Of a stretch of DNA of 64,000 nucleotides, positions 54,798-63,925 are shown in pieces. The translations under genes were made by a program, and so were the position numbers. Position 1 is the stretch's first letter. Every line of letters starts with the position of its first letter. Origin of the DNA: Palleronia rufa (GTDB lineage: Bacteria; Pseudomonadota; Alphaproteobacteria; Rhodobacterales; Rhodobacteraceae); assembly GCF_000743715.1 (NCBI RefSeq), contig NZ_JQEY01000015.1, positions 117-64,116 of the forward strand. The letters are read 5' to 3'. Below the pieces are notes generated by a model. It did not search any database. It was given only the letters and a program-made list of their open reading frames with translations, and was not told where the DNA came from.

Positions 54798-54821
54798 GGA
54801 ACCGTCGTGCCGCCGACGGTT
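54798..54821 (+). promoter_or_regulatory. Possible EcfG-like promoter for the SDR-GMC-GH15 operon
   Basis: GGAAC (54798-54802) then GGTT at 54818-54821 (15-bp spacer). Spacing is one short and one base differs from CGTT. It faces away from the ASRT promoter, giving a divergent pair. Confidence 0.4.
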
Positions 54822-54884
54822 TTACGAATACATGCGGCGCACGACAGCGCCGCCGAGTTGAGAGCGTTTCGAGGGGTTCGTTAC

Positions 54885-55901
54885 ATGCCCACGATCGTCA
54901 TCAGCGGCGCCTCGGCCGGCGTGGGTCGCGCGACCGCCCGCAGGTTCGCCGCACCCGGCGCGAGGATCGCGCTCATCGCGCGCTCAGGAAGACGGCTGGA
55001 GGCCGCTGCGCAGGAAGTCCGGCGCGCCGGGGGACAGGCGCTGGTGCTGCCGCTGGATGTCGCCGACGCCGCCGCCGTCGAGGACGCGGCTGAAAAGACC
55101 GAACAGGCGTTCGGACCCATCGACATATGGATAAACGTCGCCATGGTCACGGTTCTGGCGCGAGTCATCGACACCGAGCCTGACGAATACCGCCGGGTCA
55201 CCGAGGTGACTTATCTGGGCACCGTCCACGGAACGCTCGCCGCGCTCAGGCGGATGAGCGCGCGGGACCGGGGGGTGATCGTGCAGGTCGGTTCGGCACT
55301 GGCCTATCGCTCGATCCCGCTGCAGTCGGCCTATTGCGCGGCGAAGAGCGCCATCGTCGGCTTTACCGACAGCTTGCGGTCCGAGCTGATCCACGACCGT
55401 TCGAACGTGCGGATCACGGCGGTTCAGCTTCCCGGTGTCAACACCCCGCAATTCGACTGGGCGCGCAACAAGATGGGCTATCGGCAGATGCCGGTCCCGC
55501 CGATCTTTCAGCCGGAAGCGATCGCAGAGGCCATCTGGCGCGCCGCTCACAAACCGCGCCGGGAGTACTGGCTGGGCTTTTCGTCGTTCAAGGCGATCAT
55601 GAGCGAGAGGATCGCGCCGTCCATCGGCGATCGCTACGTGGCGCGCAAGGCGTTCGAGAGCCAACTGACCGACGAACGGTTGCGGGACCGGCCCGACAAC
55701 CTCTACGACACGGTCGATGGCGATCCCGGCGCCCATGGCCGTTTCGACGGGCAGGCAACCGAGCGGTCGCCGGCGATCTGGGCGTCCGAGCATCGCGACG
55801 CGCTCGTGATCGCGGGCGGCCTGGGTCTCGTCGGACTGCTGGTGGGCATGGTCCTGAGACGGCCACAGCAGACGCGGGACCGACCGCGAAGGCTGCCATG
55901 A
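54885..55901 (+). CDS. SDR-family oxidoreductase with C-terminal membrane anchor
   Basis: 338 residues. ATG 54885 has GAGGGG upstream. Cofactor motif VISGASAGVGRATARRFA, INVAMVTVLA replacing NNAG, Ser in VGSALAYRS, and Tyr-x3-Lys in SAYCAAKSAI. A C-terminal hydrophobic helix (about 305-325, LVIAGGLGLVGLLVGMVL) is unusual and would place the enzyme on the inner membrane. First gene of a six-gene run joined by ATGA overlaps. Confidence 0.83.
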   Translation: MPTIVISGASAGVGRATARRFAAPGARIALIARSGRRLEAAAQEVRRAGGQALVLPLDVADAAAVEDAAEKTEQAFGPIDIWINVAMVTVLARVIDTEPDEYRRVTEVTYLGTVHGTLAALRRMSARDRGVIVQVGSALAYRSIPLQSAYCAAKSAIVGFTDSLRSELIHDRSNVRITAVQLPGVNTPQFDWARNKMGYRQMPVPPIFQPEAIAEAIWRAAHKPRREYWLGFSSFKAIMSERIAPSIGDRYVARKAFESQLTDERLRDRPDNLYDTVDGDPGAHGRFDGQATERSPAIWASEHRDALVIAGGLGLVGLLVGMVLRRPQQTRDRPRRLP

Positions 55902-56845
55902 GGGCGCCGAGCCATCGGGAGGTGCCGACCGCGCCGCGCACCCGTCGCCCCCATACCGGGCTTGGCCGGGTTGTCGTGGGCCTGGGGATCGCGCTGGCGG
56001 GCGCGGCCCTTGCCGGGCGCGCGATGCGGCCGCGGCCGGAAACCGGGGTCCACCAAAAGAGCATCCGCCGGACCCGCGACGGCGCCGCCATCCTCGGCGC
56101 GTCGGTGCTGTTCGACAGTGCGCTGGAGCATCTGCGCGGCGGGTTCGAGAACCGCGCGATGTATGTCGCCCCGACCATGGCCGCCGTGTCTGTCGCGGCC
56201 TCGCTGGCCGAGCCCGGATCGGGGGGACGGGAACGCGGCGCGCGTTTGGCCCATATCGTCAGCCTGGCGACGGGCGTGATCGGCACCGGCTTTCACCTCT
56301 ACAACATCACCAAACGGCCCGGCGGGATCAGCTGGAACAACCTGTTCTACGCCGCGCCCATCGGCGCGCCGGGCGCGCTGGCTGTGGCGGGTGCTCTTGG
56401 CATGTCGACCGAGGTGCTGGCCGCACAGCCGCGGAACGGCCGCCGGAACGGTCGCGCGCTGGCAGGGCTGACGGGCGCCTTTCTGCTGGGCGAGACGGCG
56501 GAGGTAGCACTGCTGCATTTCCGTGGCGCATTCCACAACCCCGCCATGTACCTTCCCGTCACCGTGCCGACCGCCGCAGGGATCGCCCTGATCTCGCTGG
56601 CCCTGCATCCCGACGGGCGTGATGATCGGGTCGCACGGGCGCTTCTGGGGACGGTTGGCGCGCTGGGGCTTTTGGGCACGGCGTTCCACATCTACGGCGT
56701 CGGCCGCAACATGGGCGGCTGGTCGAACTGGCGTCAGAACGCGCTGGTAGGCCCCCCGACGCCGGCGCCGATCAGCTTTACCGGGCTGGGGCTGGCCGGA
56801 CTTGCCGCGGTGGACCTGTTGCAAGGCACGGAGGATCGACGATGA
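55898..56845 (+). CDS. Membrane protein with internal duplication and paired histidines, unknown
   Basis: 315 residues starting at an ATG overlapping the SDR stop. Polytopic, mostly hydrophobic. Two halves repeat with a shift of about 130: LEHLRGGFENRAMY (about 76-89) corresponds to VALLHFRGAFHNPAMY (about 203-218), and GTGFHLYN (about 129-136) corresponds to GTAFHIYG (about 260-267). Histidines 78, 133, 207 and 264 align pairwise. Such pairs could bind heme or metal. I recognise no family. Coupled to the gluconate-dehydrogenase-like genes, it may be their membrane partner (inference). Confidence 0.7.
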   Translation: MRAPSHREVPTAPRTRRPHTGLGRVVVGLGIALAGAALAGRAMRPRPETGVHQKSIRRTRDGAAILGASVLFDSALEHLRGGFENRAMYVAPTMAAVSVAASLAEPGSGGRERGARLAHIVSLATGVIGTGFHLYNITKRPGGISWNNLFYAAPIGAPGALAVAGALGMSTEVLAAQPRNGRRNGRALAGLTGAFLLGETAEVALLHFRGAFHNPAMYLPVTVPTAAGIALISLALHPDGRDDRVARALLGTVGALGLLGTAFHIYGVGRNMGGWSNWRQNALVGPPTPAPISFTGLGLAGLAAVDLLQGTEDRR

Positions 56846-57462
56846 CCGAACGTTTCTCGGCACCCTATCGCGGCTACGACGTGCTGGACAAATGGGACAC
56901 GCCGTCCTTCAACGATCAGACGCGGCGGGTGCTGCGCGGCCGGATGGACCCGCCGCCCCGCCGATTTTTCAGCGATACCGAGTGGCGCGTGCTGCTCGCC
57001 CTCTGCGCACGGGCGATGCCGCAGCCGGAGCGGACCGACCCGGTGGCCATGGCCCCCTTCATCGACGCCGATCTGCATGCGGGCCGCGGCACCGGCACGC
57101 GCCGCGCCGACATGCCCGAACCGGGCGCGGCATGGCGCCGGGGTCTCGCCGCGCTCGACGCGGAGGCCGTGGCCCGTCACGGGCGCGGCTTCGCCGATCT
57201 GGACGCGGCGGCCGCCAATGCCATCCTGAGGGCCGTCGACAGCGGCGATCTTGCAGACCCCGCGGCATGGGATGGCCTGCCCGCGCAGCGTTTTCTGCGC
57301 GAGACGGCGCTGAAACACATTGTGTCGATCTACTACAGCCAGCCGCAGGGCATGAGCGAGATCGGCTACGGCGGACCGGCTTCGCCGCGCGGCTACGTGC
57401 GGCTCGGCACCGACCGGATCGACCCTTGGGAAGCGCCGCACGGCCAATGGCCGGACCGATGA
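56842..57462 (+). CDS. Gluconate 2-dehydrogenase subunit 3-like protein
   Basis: 206 residues. Subunit-3-type features: FFSDTEWRVLLALCARAMPQ near residue 42-61, AAAANAILRAVDSGD, and LRETALKHIVSIYYSQPQGMSEIGYGGPASPRGY. The usual Tat signal of this family is missing, so it may stay in the cytoplasm or ride with a partner. Overlaps the membrane gene and the GMC gene by 4 nt each; it is expected to pair with the GMC subunit. Confidence 0.82.
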   Translation: MTERFSAPYRGYDVLDKWDTPSFNDQTRRVLRGRMDPPPRRFFSDTEWRVLLALCARAMPQPERTDPVAMAPFIDADLHAGRGTGTRRADMPEPGAAWRRGLAALDAEAVARHGRGFADLDAAAANAILRAVDSGDLADPAAWDGLPAQRFLRETALKHIVSIYYSQPQGMSEIGYGGPASPRGYVRLGTDRIDPWEAPHGQWPDR

Positions 57463-59123
57463 GCGCCGGCGCCGTTTCACACGTCGCAGAGGACCGCCCC
57501 CGCGCCACGGGCGGGCGCGCGCCCGATGTGTTCAGCCGTTCGGGCTGGGTCCCGATGCGCGAGCATGCGCTGGGCGACGAGGTCGATTTTGCCATTGTCG
57601 GTTCCGGCTGCGGCGGCGCGGTGCTTGCCACGAAACTCGCCGAGGCAGGTCATTCGGTCGTGATGTTCGATGCCGGACCGTTCTGGCGCCCGTTGTCGGA
57701 TTTCGCATCCGACGAGCGCGAGCAGGACAAGCTCTACTGGCTGGACCCGCGCGTGTCTGACGGCGACGACCCGCTGGAGCTCGGCGCCAACAATTCCGGC
57801 CGCAATGTCGGCGGCTCCACCACGCATTTCCAGATGGTGTCGCTGCGGTTCCGTCCGGACTGGTTCAAGTCCCGCAGTAAGCTGGGCTATGCCGTGGACT
57901 GGCCGGTCGATTGGCACGAGATGTGGCACTACTACGCCGAGGCCGAGCGGGCGATGGCGATCTCCGGCCCGATCTCCTATCCGTGGGGTCCGAAGCGCGG
58001 CCGCTATCCATACCGCGAGCATGAGGTGAACGCCGCCGGCCTGGTTCTGGCCCGCGGCGCCGAGGCGCTGGGCGTGGCCTGGGCCCCGACGCCCCTGGCA
58101 ACCGTGTCGGCGCCGCGCGGCAAGTCGCCGCCTTGCGTTTACCGGGGCATGTGCAAGATCGGCTGCTCGACCAATGCCAAGCAGTCGATGCTTGTCACCT
58201 ACATCCCCCGCGCGCTGGCCGCAGGGGCGGAGATCCGCGATCTGGCGATGGTGGGGCGCATCGATACGGGGCCGGACGGCCGCGTCACCGGCGTGGAGTT
58301 TCACCGCGACGGCGGATGGCATGTCCAGAGGGCGCGCAACGTCGTGGTGGCGGGCTATTCGATCGAGACGCCGCGGCTGCTTCTGAACTCGGCCTGCGGC
58401 CGCTATCCGAACGGCCTGGCCAACGGATCGGACCAGGTGGGGCGCTACCTGATGGTCCATTCGAACCACGCCGTCTGGGCGGAGATGGATGAGGAGATCC
58501 GCTGGTACAAGGGCCCGCCGTCAATGGCGTGCTGCGAGCACTGGAACTATGACGACGACGATCCGTCCCGCGATTTCCACGGCGGCTATTCCTTCATGAG
58601 CCAGGGGCCGCTGCCTGGGGATTTCGCCGGCACGCTGGTCACCGCGACCGGCGCGTTCGGGCTGGACCTGCGTGAGCGGATGGCCCGGTACAACCGAATG
58701 GCGGGGCTGAAGATCGTGGGCGAGACGATGCCCCAGGCCGACAACAGGGTGACGCTGAGCGACGAGAAGGATGGCTTCGGCCTGCCGCGCGCGCGCATCA
58801 CCTTTGGCTATTGCGACAATGACCGCCGGCTCTATCGCCATTCCCTGCGGTTCATGTCCCGAATGCTGCAGGCCGCCGGCGGGCATGACCTGCTGGAGAC
58901 GTCCAGCACGGCACATTTGATGGGCGGTTGCCGGATGGGCAGCGATCCCGAAACCTCGGTGACGGATGCAAACGGGCGCAGCTGGGAGATCCCGAACCTG
59001 TGGATCTGCGACGGATCCCTGATGCCCACCGCCGGCGGCGTCAATCCGGCGCTGACCATCGTGGCCAATGCCGCACGGATCGGCGACCGCATCGTGGCGA
59101 TGGGGCGGAAGGGGACGATATGA
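57459..59123 (+). CDS. GMC-family FAD oxidoreductase
   Basis: 554 residues from ATG 57459 (ATGA with the previous gene). FAD motif DEVDFAIVGSGCGGAVLATKLAE, GGSTTHFQMVSLRF, CVYRGMCKIGCSTNAKQSML with a cysteine cluster, VVVAGYSIETPRLLLNS, and the C-terminal HLMGGCRMGSDPET and NLWICDGSLMPTAGGVNPALT carrying the His/Asn pair of the GMC active site. The likely reaction is sugar or alcohol oxidation with subunit 3. No signal peptide seen. Confidence 0.9.
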   Translation: MSAGAVSHVAEDRPRATGGRAPDVFSRSGWVPMREHALGDEVDFAIVGSGCGGAVLATKLAEAGHSVVMFDAGPFWRPLSDFASDEREQDKLYWLDPRVSDGDDPLELGANNSGRNVGGSTTHFQMVSLRFRPDWFKSRSKLGYAVDWPVDWHEMWHYYAEAERAMAISGPISYPWGPKRGRYPYREHEVNAAGLVLARGAEALGVAWAPTPLATVSAPRGKSPPCVYRGMCKIGCSTNAKQSMLVTYIPRALAAGAEIRDLAMVGRIDTGPDGRVTGVEFHRDGGWHVQRARNVVVAGYSIETPRLLLNSACGRYPNGLANGSDQVGRYLMVHSNHAVWAEMDEEIRWYKGPPSMACCEHWNYDDDDPSRDFHGGYSFMSQGPLPGDFAGTLVTATGAFGLDLRERMARYNRMAGLKIVGETMPQADNRVTLSDEKDGFGLPRARITFGYCDNDRRLYRHSLRFMSRMLQAAGGHDLLETSSTAHLMGGCRMGSDPETSVTDANGRSWEIPNLWICDGSLMPTAGGVNPALTIVANAARIGDRIVAMGRKGTI

Positions 59124-60967
59124 ACGCCACGGAAGCAATCCTGCCGGAGCGCGACCGCGGCTATGTGCCGATCGCCGACTATGCGATGATCGGCGACACG
59201 GCGACCGGCGCGCTTATCGCCCGCGACGGCGCGCTTGATTGGCTGTGCCTGCCGAACTTCGACGACGGGTCCGTGTTCGCGGCGCTGCTCGACAGTGAGC
59301 GGGGCGGACGCTTCTTCGTCGGATCTGTAGCGCCGACGCGGATCGAGCGTTCCTATGTCGAGACCTCCGCCGTGCTGCGGACCCGCGTCACCTGCGATGG
59401 CGGGATCCTGGAGATCACCGACTTCATGCCGCTGCCTCTTGATGGGTCCGGCGCGCTGGCGCCCTTGCGCCGGGTGCTGCGTCTGGTGGAGGCGGTCGAA
59501 GGCGCGCCCGAACTGGCGGTCAGCGTCTCACCCCGGCCGGGATACGGGGCCCGCGTTCCGCACCTGCAGCGGGCCGGGCGCGGCGCGTGGCGGCTGGGCG
59601 ACGGGCGCGAATGGATGCTGCTGCAATCCGGGGTGCCGCTGGAGCAGACCGCACAAGGCACGCTGACCGGGCGCGAGACGCTGCAGAAGGGGGACAAGCG
59701 GCAGCTTTGCCTGTCCTACTCCCGCGGCACGCCGGGCATCGTCCCGCCGTCAGGCGCGGGCCCTGAGCGGGATCTGGAGGCGACGCTGGACTGGTGGCGC
59801 GGCTTTGCCCGGCAGATCGACTACGACGGACCGTTCCGCCACGCATTGATCCGGTCGGTGGTGACCTTGCGGCTGATGACCTTCAGCATGTCCGGTGCAG
59901 TCCTGGCAGCGGCCACGACATCCCTGCCCGAAGCGATCGGCGGCGGCCGGAACTGGGACTACCGCTTTTGCTGGCTGCGCGATTCGTCCTTCATCCTCAA
60001 CGCGTTCGTCGCCGTGGGTTGCATGGACGAAGGCGCGGCATTCCTGCGCTGGCTCCTGCACGCCACGCAACTGACGTCACCGCGGCTGAATACCTTCTAC
60101 ACCGTGTTCGGGCGGACCGACATCTCGCAGCACGAAATCCAGTCGCTTGAGGGTTATCGCGGCTCCGGCCCGGTCCACCGCGGAAACGCCGCCCAGCCGC
60201 AGCTCCAGCTCGACGCCTACGGATCGATCATCGGGGCGGCCCGCACCTTTGTGGATCACGGCGGCACCCTGTCCACGCCAGAGGCGCAGAGGCTCGGAGG
60301 TTATGCGGATACCGCCGCGCGGGACTGGTCGCTGCCCGACGAAGGGCTCTGGGAAATGCCGGGGCCGCGCTGTCACAACATCTATTCCAAGGTGATGTGC
60401 TGGGCCGCGCTCGACGCTTATTGCGACCTCTGCTGCCGCGGTGCGGTGGCCGCCGACCCGGAGCATCACCAACGCGAGCGCGACGCGATCCGCGAGAACA
60501 TCCTTGCGCGGGCCTGGAATCCCCGGCTGGGCGCCTTTTCGGGCGCCTACGGGCGGGACTGGCTGGACGCGAGCCTTCTGCTTATGCCGCGGCTGGGATT
60601 TCTGGACGCGAACGACCCGCGCATGGTCGCCACCTATGAGCGGACGCAGGAGCGGCTGGGACACGGCGCGCAGATGCGGCGCTACGCCGATGGCGTGGAC
60701 GGCATGGACTCCGTCGAAGGGACGTTCACCGCCTGCGGGTTCTGGGCCGCCGACTATCTGGCGCGGAAAGGCGATTTCGACGCGGCAGAGGCGCGGATCG
60801 CGGCACTTGTCGGCACGGCCAACGATCTGGGCCTGATGGCCGAGGAACTGGATCCGGAGACCGGCGCGCAGCTTGGCAATTTCCCCCAAGGGTTTTCGCA
60901 CGCGGGTCTCATCGGTGCGCTGCTGGCGCTGCGGGATGCGCGGGCCGCAGGCAAGGAGGTCCGATGA
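59120..60967 (+). CDS. Glycoside hydrolase family 15 protein (glucoamylase/trehalase-like)
   Basis: 615 residues from ATG 59120. N-terminal beta-sandwich (IADYAMIGDTATGALIARDG, ALDWLCLPNFDDGSVFAALL) then the (alpha/alpha)6 barrel: GGGRNWDYRFCWLRDSSFIL, LEGYRGSGPVHRGNAAQPQL, LWEMPGPRCHNIYSKVMCWAAL, SVEGTFTACGFWAADYL. Matches bacterial GH15 enzymes, some of which are trehalases. No signal peptide, so the substrate should be cytoplasmic (trehalose or a malto-oligosaccharide). Inverting mechanism, with the general acid/base Glu in a conserved segment. Confidence 0.88.
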   Translation: MNATEAILPERDRGYVPIADYAMIGDTATGALIARDGALDWLCLPNFDDGSVFAALLDSERGGRFFVGSVAPTRIERSYVETSAVLRTRVTCDGGILEITDFMPLPLDGSGALAPLRRVLRLVEAVEGAPELAVSVSPRPGYGARVPHLQRAGRGAWRLGDGREWMLLQSGVPLEQTAQGTLTGRETLQKGDKRQLCLSYSRGTPGIVPPSGAGPERDLEATLDWWRGFARQIDYDGPFRHALIRSVVTLRLMTFSMSGAVLAAATTSLPEAIGGGRNWDYRFCWLRDSSFILNAFVAVGCMDEGAAFLRWLLHATQLTSPRLNTFYTVFGRTDISQHEIQSLEGYRGSGPVHRGNAAQPQLQLDAYGSIIGAARTFVDHGGTLSTPEAQRLGGYADTAARDWSLPDEGLWEMPGPRCHNIYSKVMCWAALDAYCDLCCRGAVAADPEHHQRERDAIRENILARAWNPRLGAFSGAYGRDWLDASLLLMPRLGFLDANDPRMVATYERTQERLGHGAQMRRYADGVDGMDSVEGTFTACGFWAADYLARKGDFDAAEARIAALVGTANDLGLMAEELDPETGAQLGNFPQGFSHAGLIGALLALRDARAAGKEVR

Positions 60968-61485
60968 CGGCGCTTGAGCTTGCCTTGCAGAACTGGCCCG
61001 CCTGGGTGCTCTGGGGTCTGGTCGCCAGCACCGGCATGGCGACGTTGATGGAGGGCGCGCAGCTTGCCGGCGCCTCCCGGATGAGCCTGCCGTTCCTGTT
61101 CGGCACGTTCCTGACCGGCGACCGGCGTCGCGCGATCGTGGTCGGTTATGTCGCCTATCTTCTTGGCGGCTGGGCCTTCGCCTTGCTCTACGCGCTGATG
61201 TTGGGCAGTTTTGCCGGGCTGGGACTGTGGGCGTTGACCGGCATCGGCTTTCTGGCGGGGCTCGGTCACGGGGCCTTTCTGGTGACCGTGTTTCTCACCG
61301 TTCTGCCTCTCGTTCATCCGCGACTGGCCAGCGATTACGACACGATGCAGGATCTCGGCCGGATCGAGCCACCGGGCGCCTTCGGGCTGAATTACGGCCG
61401 CGCCACCCCTGTCGTGACACTGGGCGCGCAGGCCGTTTACGGGGCGGTGATGGGGTTGGGCTACGGGGCGGCCATCGCGTCATGA
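60964..61485 (+). CDS. Small polytopic membrane protein, unknown
   Basis: 173 residues, overlapping the GH15 stop by 4 nt. About four hydrophobic helices (for example WPAWVLWGLVASTGMATLM, AIVVGYVAYLLGGWAFALLY). Loop residues include EGAQLAGASRMSLPFLFGTF and DYDTMQDLGRIEPPG. No family recognised. Ends the operon; it may be the exporter or anchor of the sugar-oxidation complex (speculative). Confidence 0.7.
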   Translation: MTALELALQNWPAWVLWGLVASTGMATLMEGAQLAGASRMSLPFLFGTFLTGDRRRAIVVGYVAYLLGGWAFALLYALMLGSFAGLGLWALTGIGFLAGLGHGAFLVTVFLTVLPLVHPRLASDYDTMQDLGRIEPPGAFGLNYGRATPVVTLGAQAVYGAVMGLGYGAAIAS

Positions 61486-61585
61486 GCGGGCCAGCCCATC
61501 CGCAAAGGCGTGAGAAACGTGAGGTCGGCGTGTCGGATGGCGCCGCTGGGTCAGCCCGGTTGGCCCCGGGGAGAAATGCGGCCCG

Positions 61586-62734
61586 TCACCATTCAGCGAC
61601 GCTTCCGTCGCGATGCCGCCAGACCGGATTGCGCCACGCATGGCCGGTTTCCGCGGCGCGTGCCACGGCGGTTTCGTCCACTTCGATGCCCAGCCCCGGG
61701 GCGGTGGGAATGGCAACCATGCCATCGCCGTAGTCGAACACCGACGCATCCACCAGATAGTCGAGGATGTCCGCAGCGGCATTGTAGTGGATCCCCAGGC
61801 TCTGCTCCTGGATGAAGGCATTGTGGGCCACGGCATCGACCTGCAGCGACGCGGCAAGGGCGATGGGGCCCAGCGGACAATGCGGAGCCAGTGCGACGTC
61901 GTAGGCTTCGGCCATCGCGGCGATCTTGCGGCATTCGGTGATGCCGCCTGCGTGGGACAGGTCGGGCTGCACGATATCCACCGCGCGGCCTTCCAGAACG
62001 GGCCGGAAATCCCAGCGGGAATACAGCCGTTCGCCCAGCGCGATGGGAGTGGCAAGCCCGGCGGTCAGGGCGGGCAGGGCGTCGATCTGGTCGGGCAGAA
62101 CGGGTTCCTCGACGAACAACAGGCGCAACGGATCAAGCTCACGCAGAAGCACCCGCGCCATGGGCCGCTGCACCCGGCCGTGGAAATCCACGGCAAGTCC
62201 CACGTCCGGCCCGACCGCCTCGCGCATGGCGGCGATCCCGGCGACCGCCCGGTCGATGGCCGCGTGGCTGTCGACGATCTGCATCTCGGCCGTGGCGTTC
62301 ATCTTCAGCGCGGTGAAGCCAAGCGCCACGTTTTCGCGTGCCTGATCGAGCGCGTCCTGCGGCCGGTCGCCACCGACCCAGGAATAGACCCGGATCCTGT
62401 CTCGGCAGGGGCCGCCCAGAAGCTGATGGACAGGCAGCCCCGCCGCCTTGCCCTTGATGTCCCAGAGCGCCTGGTCGATGCCCGCGATCGCGCTCATCAG
62501 CACCGGCCCGCCGCGATAGAAACCGCCGCGATACATCACCTGCCAGTGATCCTCGATCCGGGACGGATCGGTGCCGATCAGGTAGTCGGACAGTTCCGCG
62601 ACCGCCGCGCGCACGGTGGCCGCGCGGCCTTCGACCACCGGTTCACCCCAGCCGGTGATGCCGTCGTCGGTCTCGATCTTCAGAAACAGCCAGCGGGGCG
62701 GCACCTGATAGGTGGTCATGCGCGTGATTTTCAT
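61586..62734 (-). CDS. dgoD: D-galactonate dehydratase
   Basis: 382 residues with clear DgoD identity: [29 protein letters not shown], metal Asp in [14 protein letters not shown], metal Glu in [10 protein letters not shown] and [10 protein letters not shown], catalytic His in [23 protein letters not shown], and the C-terminal [16 protein letters not shown]. Dehydrates D-galactonate to 2-keto-3-deoxygalactonate. Divergent from the TRAP genes across 110 bp; no dgoK/dgoA is seen here. Confidence 0.92.
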   Translation of the reverse strand: MKITRMTTYQVPPRWLFLKIETDDGITGWGEPVVEGRAATVRAAVAELSDYLIGTDPSRIEDHWQVMYRGGFYRGGPVLMSAIAGIDQALWDIKGKAAGLPVHQLLGGPCRDRIRVYSWVGGDRPQDALDQARENVALGFTALKMNATAEMQIVDSHAAIDRAVAGIAAMREAVGPDVGLAVDFHGRVQRPMARVLLRELDPLRLLFVEEPVLPDQIDALPALTAGLATPIALGERLYSRWDFRPVLEGRAVDIVQPDLSHAGGITECRKIAAMAEAYDVALAPHCPLGPIALAASLQVDAVAHNAFIQEQSLGIHYNAAADILDYLVDASVFDYGDGMVAIPTAPGLGIEVDETAVARAAETGHAWRNPVWRHRDGSVAEW

Positions 62735-62844
62735 CGGCGTTGGACCTTCCCTTGGGCAAGGATGTTATCGTCTGGGGGCTTGATGTCGGATCCATATGTG
62801 ATCAGGCAATGATCAGAGGTCAAAATCTATCTGGGAGGAGTACC
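62735..62844. promoter_or_regulatory. Divergent promoter region dgoD / dctP
   Basis: 110 bp between divergent starts; likely carries both promoters and a regulator site. dctP has GGGAGGAG just before its ATG. No clear palindrome was picked out. Confidence 0.5.
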
Positions 62845-63861
62845 ATGACATATCTGAAAGCCGGACTGCTGGGCGCGCTCGCGCTTGCGGGGACGACCGC
62901 GCTGGCGCAGGAGCAGACGTTGAAGTTCCAGTCGTCGGATCCATCGGGGAACCCGAACTTCGAGTTGCAGCAGCAATGGGCGGATTCCGTCAGCGAGAAA
63001 ACCGATGGTGAGATCACCATCGATCTGCTGCCCGTCGATTCCATCGTCGCCCATAACGAGACGCAGGATGCCATTGCCGCCGGAATTCTGGACGGCCACG
63101 TGACCGACACATCGTATTTCGCGGGCAAGGATGCCGCCTTCGGCCTGATCGCCAACCCGGTGGGCGCCTGGTCCGACCCCGAAGAGATGTTCACCTTCAT
63201 GGAAGAGGGGGGAGGCAAGGAGTTGATGAACGAATTGCTCAATCCCTACGGTCTGCAGTTCATCGGCGCGACGACCCCGGGACTGGAAGCCTTCGTCTCG
63301 GACGTGCCGCTGGACGGCGTGGACGATCTGCAGGGCCTCAAGATGCGCGCGCCGGAGGGGCTGGTGCAGCAGGTCTTTGCCGCCGCCGGAGCCTCGCCGG
63401 TCAACCTGCCGGGATCCGAGGTGTTCACCTCGCTCGACAAGGGCGTGATCGACGCGGCCGATTACTCGGTCTTCTCGACCAACCAGGCGCAGGGCCTGCA
63501 TGATGTGGCCGAACATCCGGTCTATCCCGGCTTCCACTCGATGCCGCTGGTCGAGATCTCCATGAACAAGGCCAAGTGGGACGCGCTCAGCGATGAGAAC
63601 AAGGCAGCGCTGACCGAGTCGGTGCAGGAGTTCAGCCGCAACCAGGTGGCCGCGCTGAAAAAGGCGGACGAGGCCGCCGTGGAGGAGGCGAAGAGCAACC
63701 CCGACATCACGGTGCACGACTGGTCGGACGAGGAGCGGGCCAAGTTCCGCGAGATCGCCACCGGCGAATGGGAGAAGGTCGCCGCGAAGTCGGAGAACGC
63801 GCAGAAGGTCTATGACACGCTGACCGCCTATCTCCAGGAGGCCGGTCTGCTGGGCAACTGA
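62845..63861 (+). CDS. dctP: TRAP transporter substrate-binding protein (DctP type)
   Basis: 338 residues from ATG 62845 with GGGAGGAG upstream. Signal peptide about 1-22 (GLLGALALAGTTALAQ). DctP/TAXI-like fold: LKFQSSDPSGNPNFELQQQW, ITIDLLPVDSIVAHNETQDA, LQGLKMRAPEGLVQQVF and GSEVFTSLDKGVIDAADYSV. Binds a periplasmic organic acid. Next to dgoD, a sugar acid such as galactonate is the likely ligand (inference). Confidence 0.9.
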   Translation: MTYLKAGLLGALALAGTTALAQEQTLKFQSSDPSGNPNFELQQQWADSVSEKTDGEITIDLLPVDSIVAHNETQDAIAAGILDGHVTDTSYFAGKDAAFGLIANPVGAWSDPEEMFTFMEEGGGKELMNELLNPYGLQFIGATTPGLEAFVSDVPLDGVDDLQGLKMRAPEGLVQQVFAAAGASPVNLPGSEVFTSLDKGVIDAADYSVFSTNQAQGLHDVAEHPVYPGFHSMPLVEISMNKAKWDALSDENKAALTESVQEFSRNQVAALKKADEAAVEEAKSNPDITVHDWSDEERAKFREIATGEWEKVAAKSENAQKVYDTLTAYLQEAGLLGN

Positions 63862-63872
63862 CCGCATCCGTC

Positions 63873-63895
63873 GGGCCCCGGCACGCCCGGGGCCC
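63873..63895 (+). other. Intergenic GC hairpin between dctP and dctQ
   Basis: GGGCCCCGG-CACGC-CCGGGGCCC, a perfect 9-bp stem 12 bp after the dctP stop, with no T-run. Such hairpins between binding-protein and permease genes often stabilise the upstream message and lower downstream expression. Confidence 0.7.
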
Positions 63896-63925
63896 GGCAC
63901 GGGCAAAGCCGCGTCGAGGTGAGGT

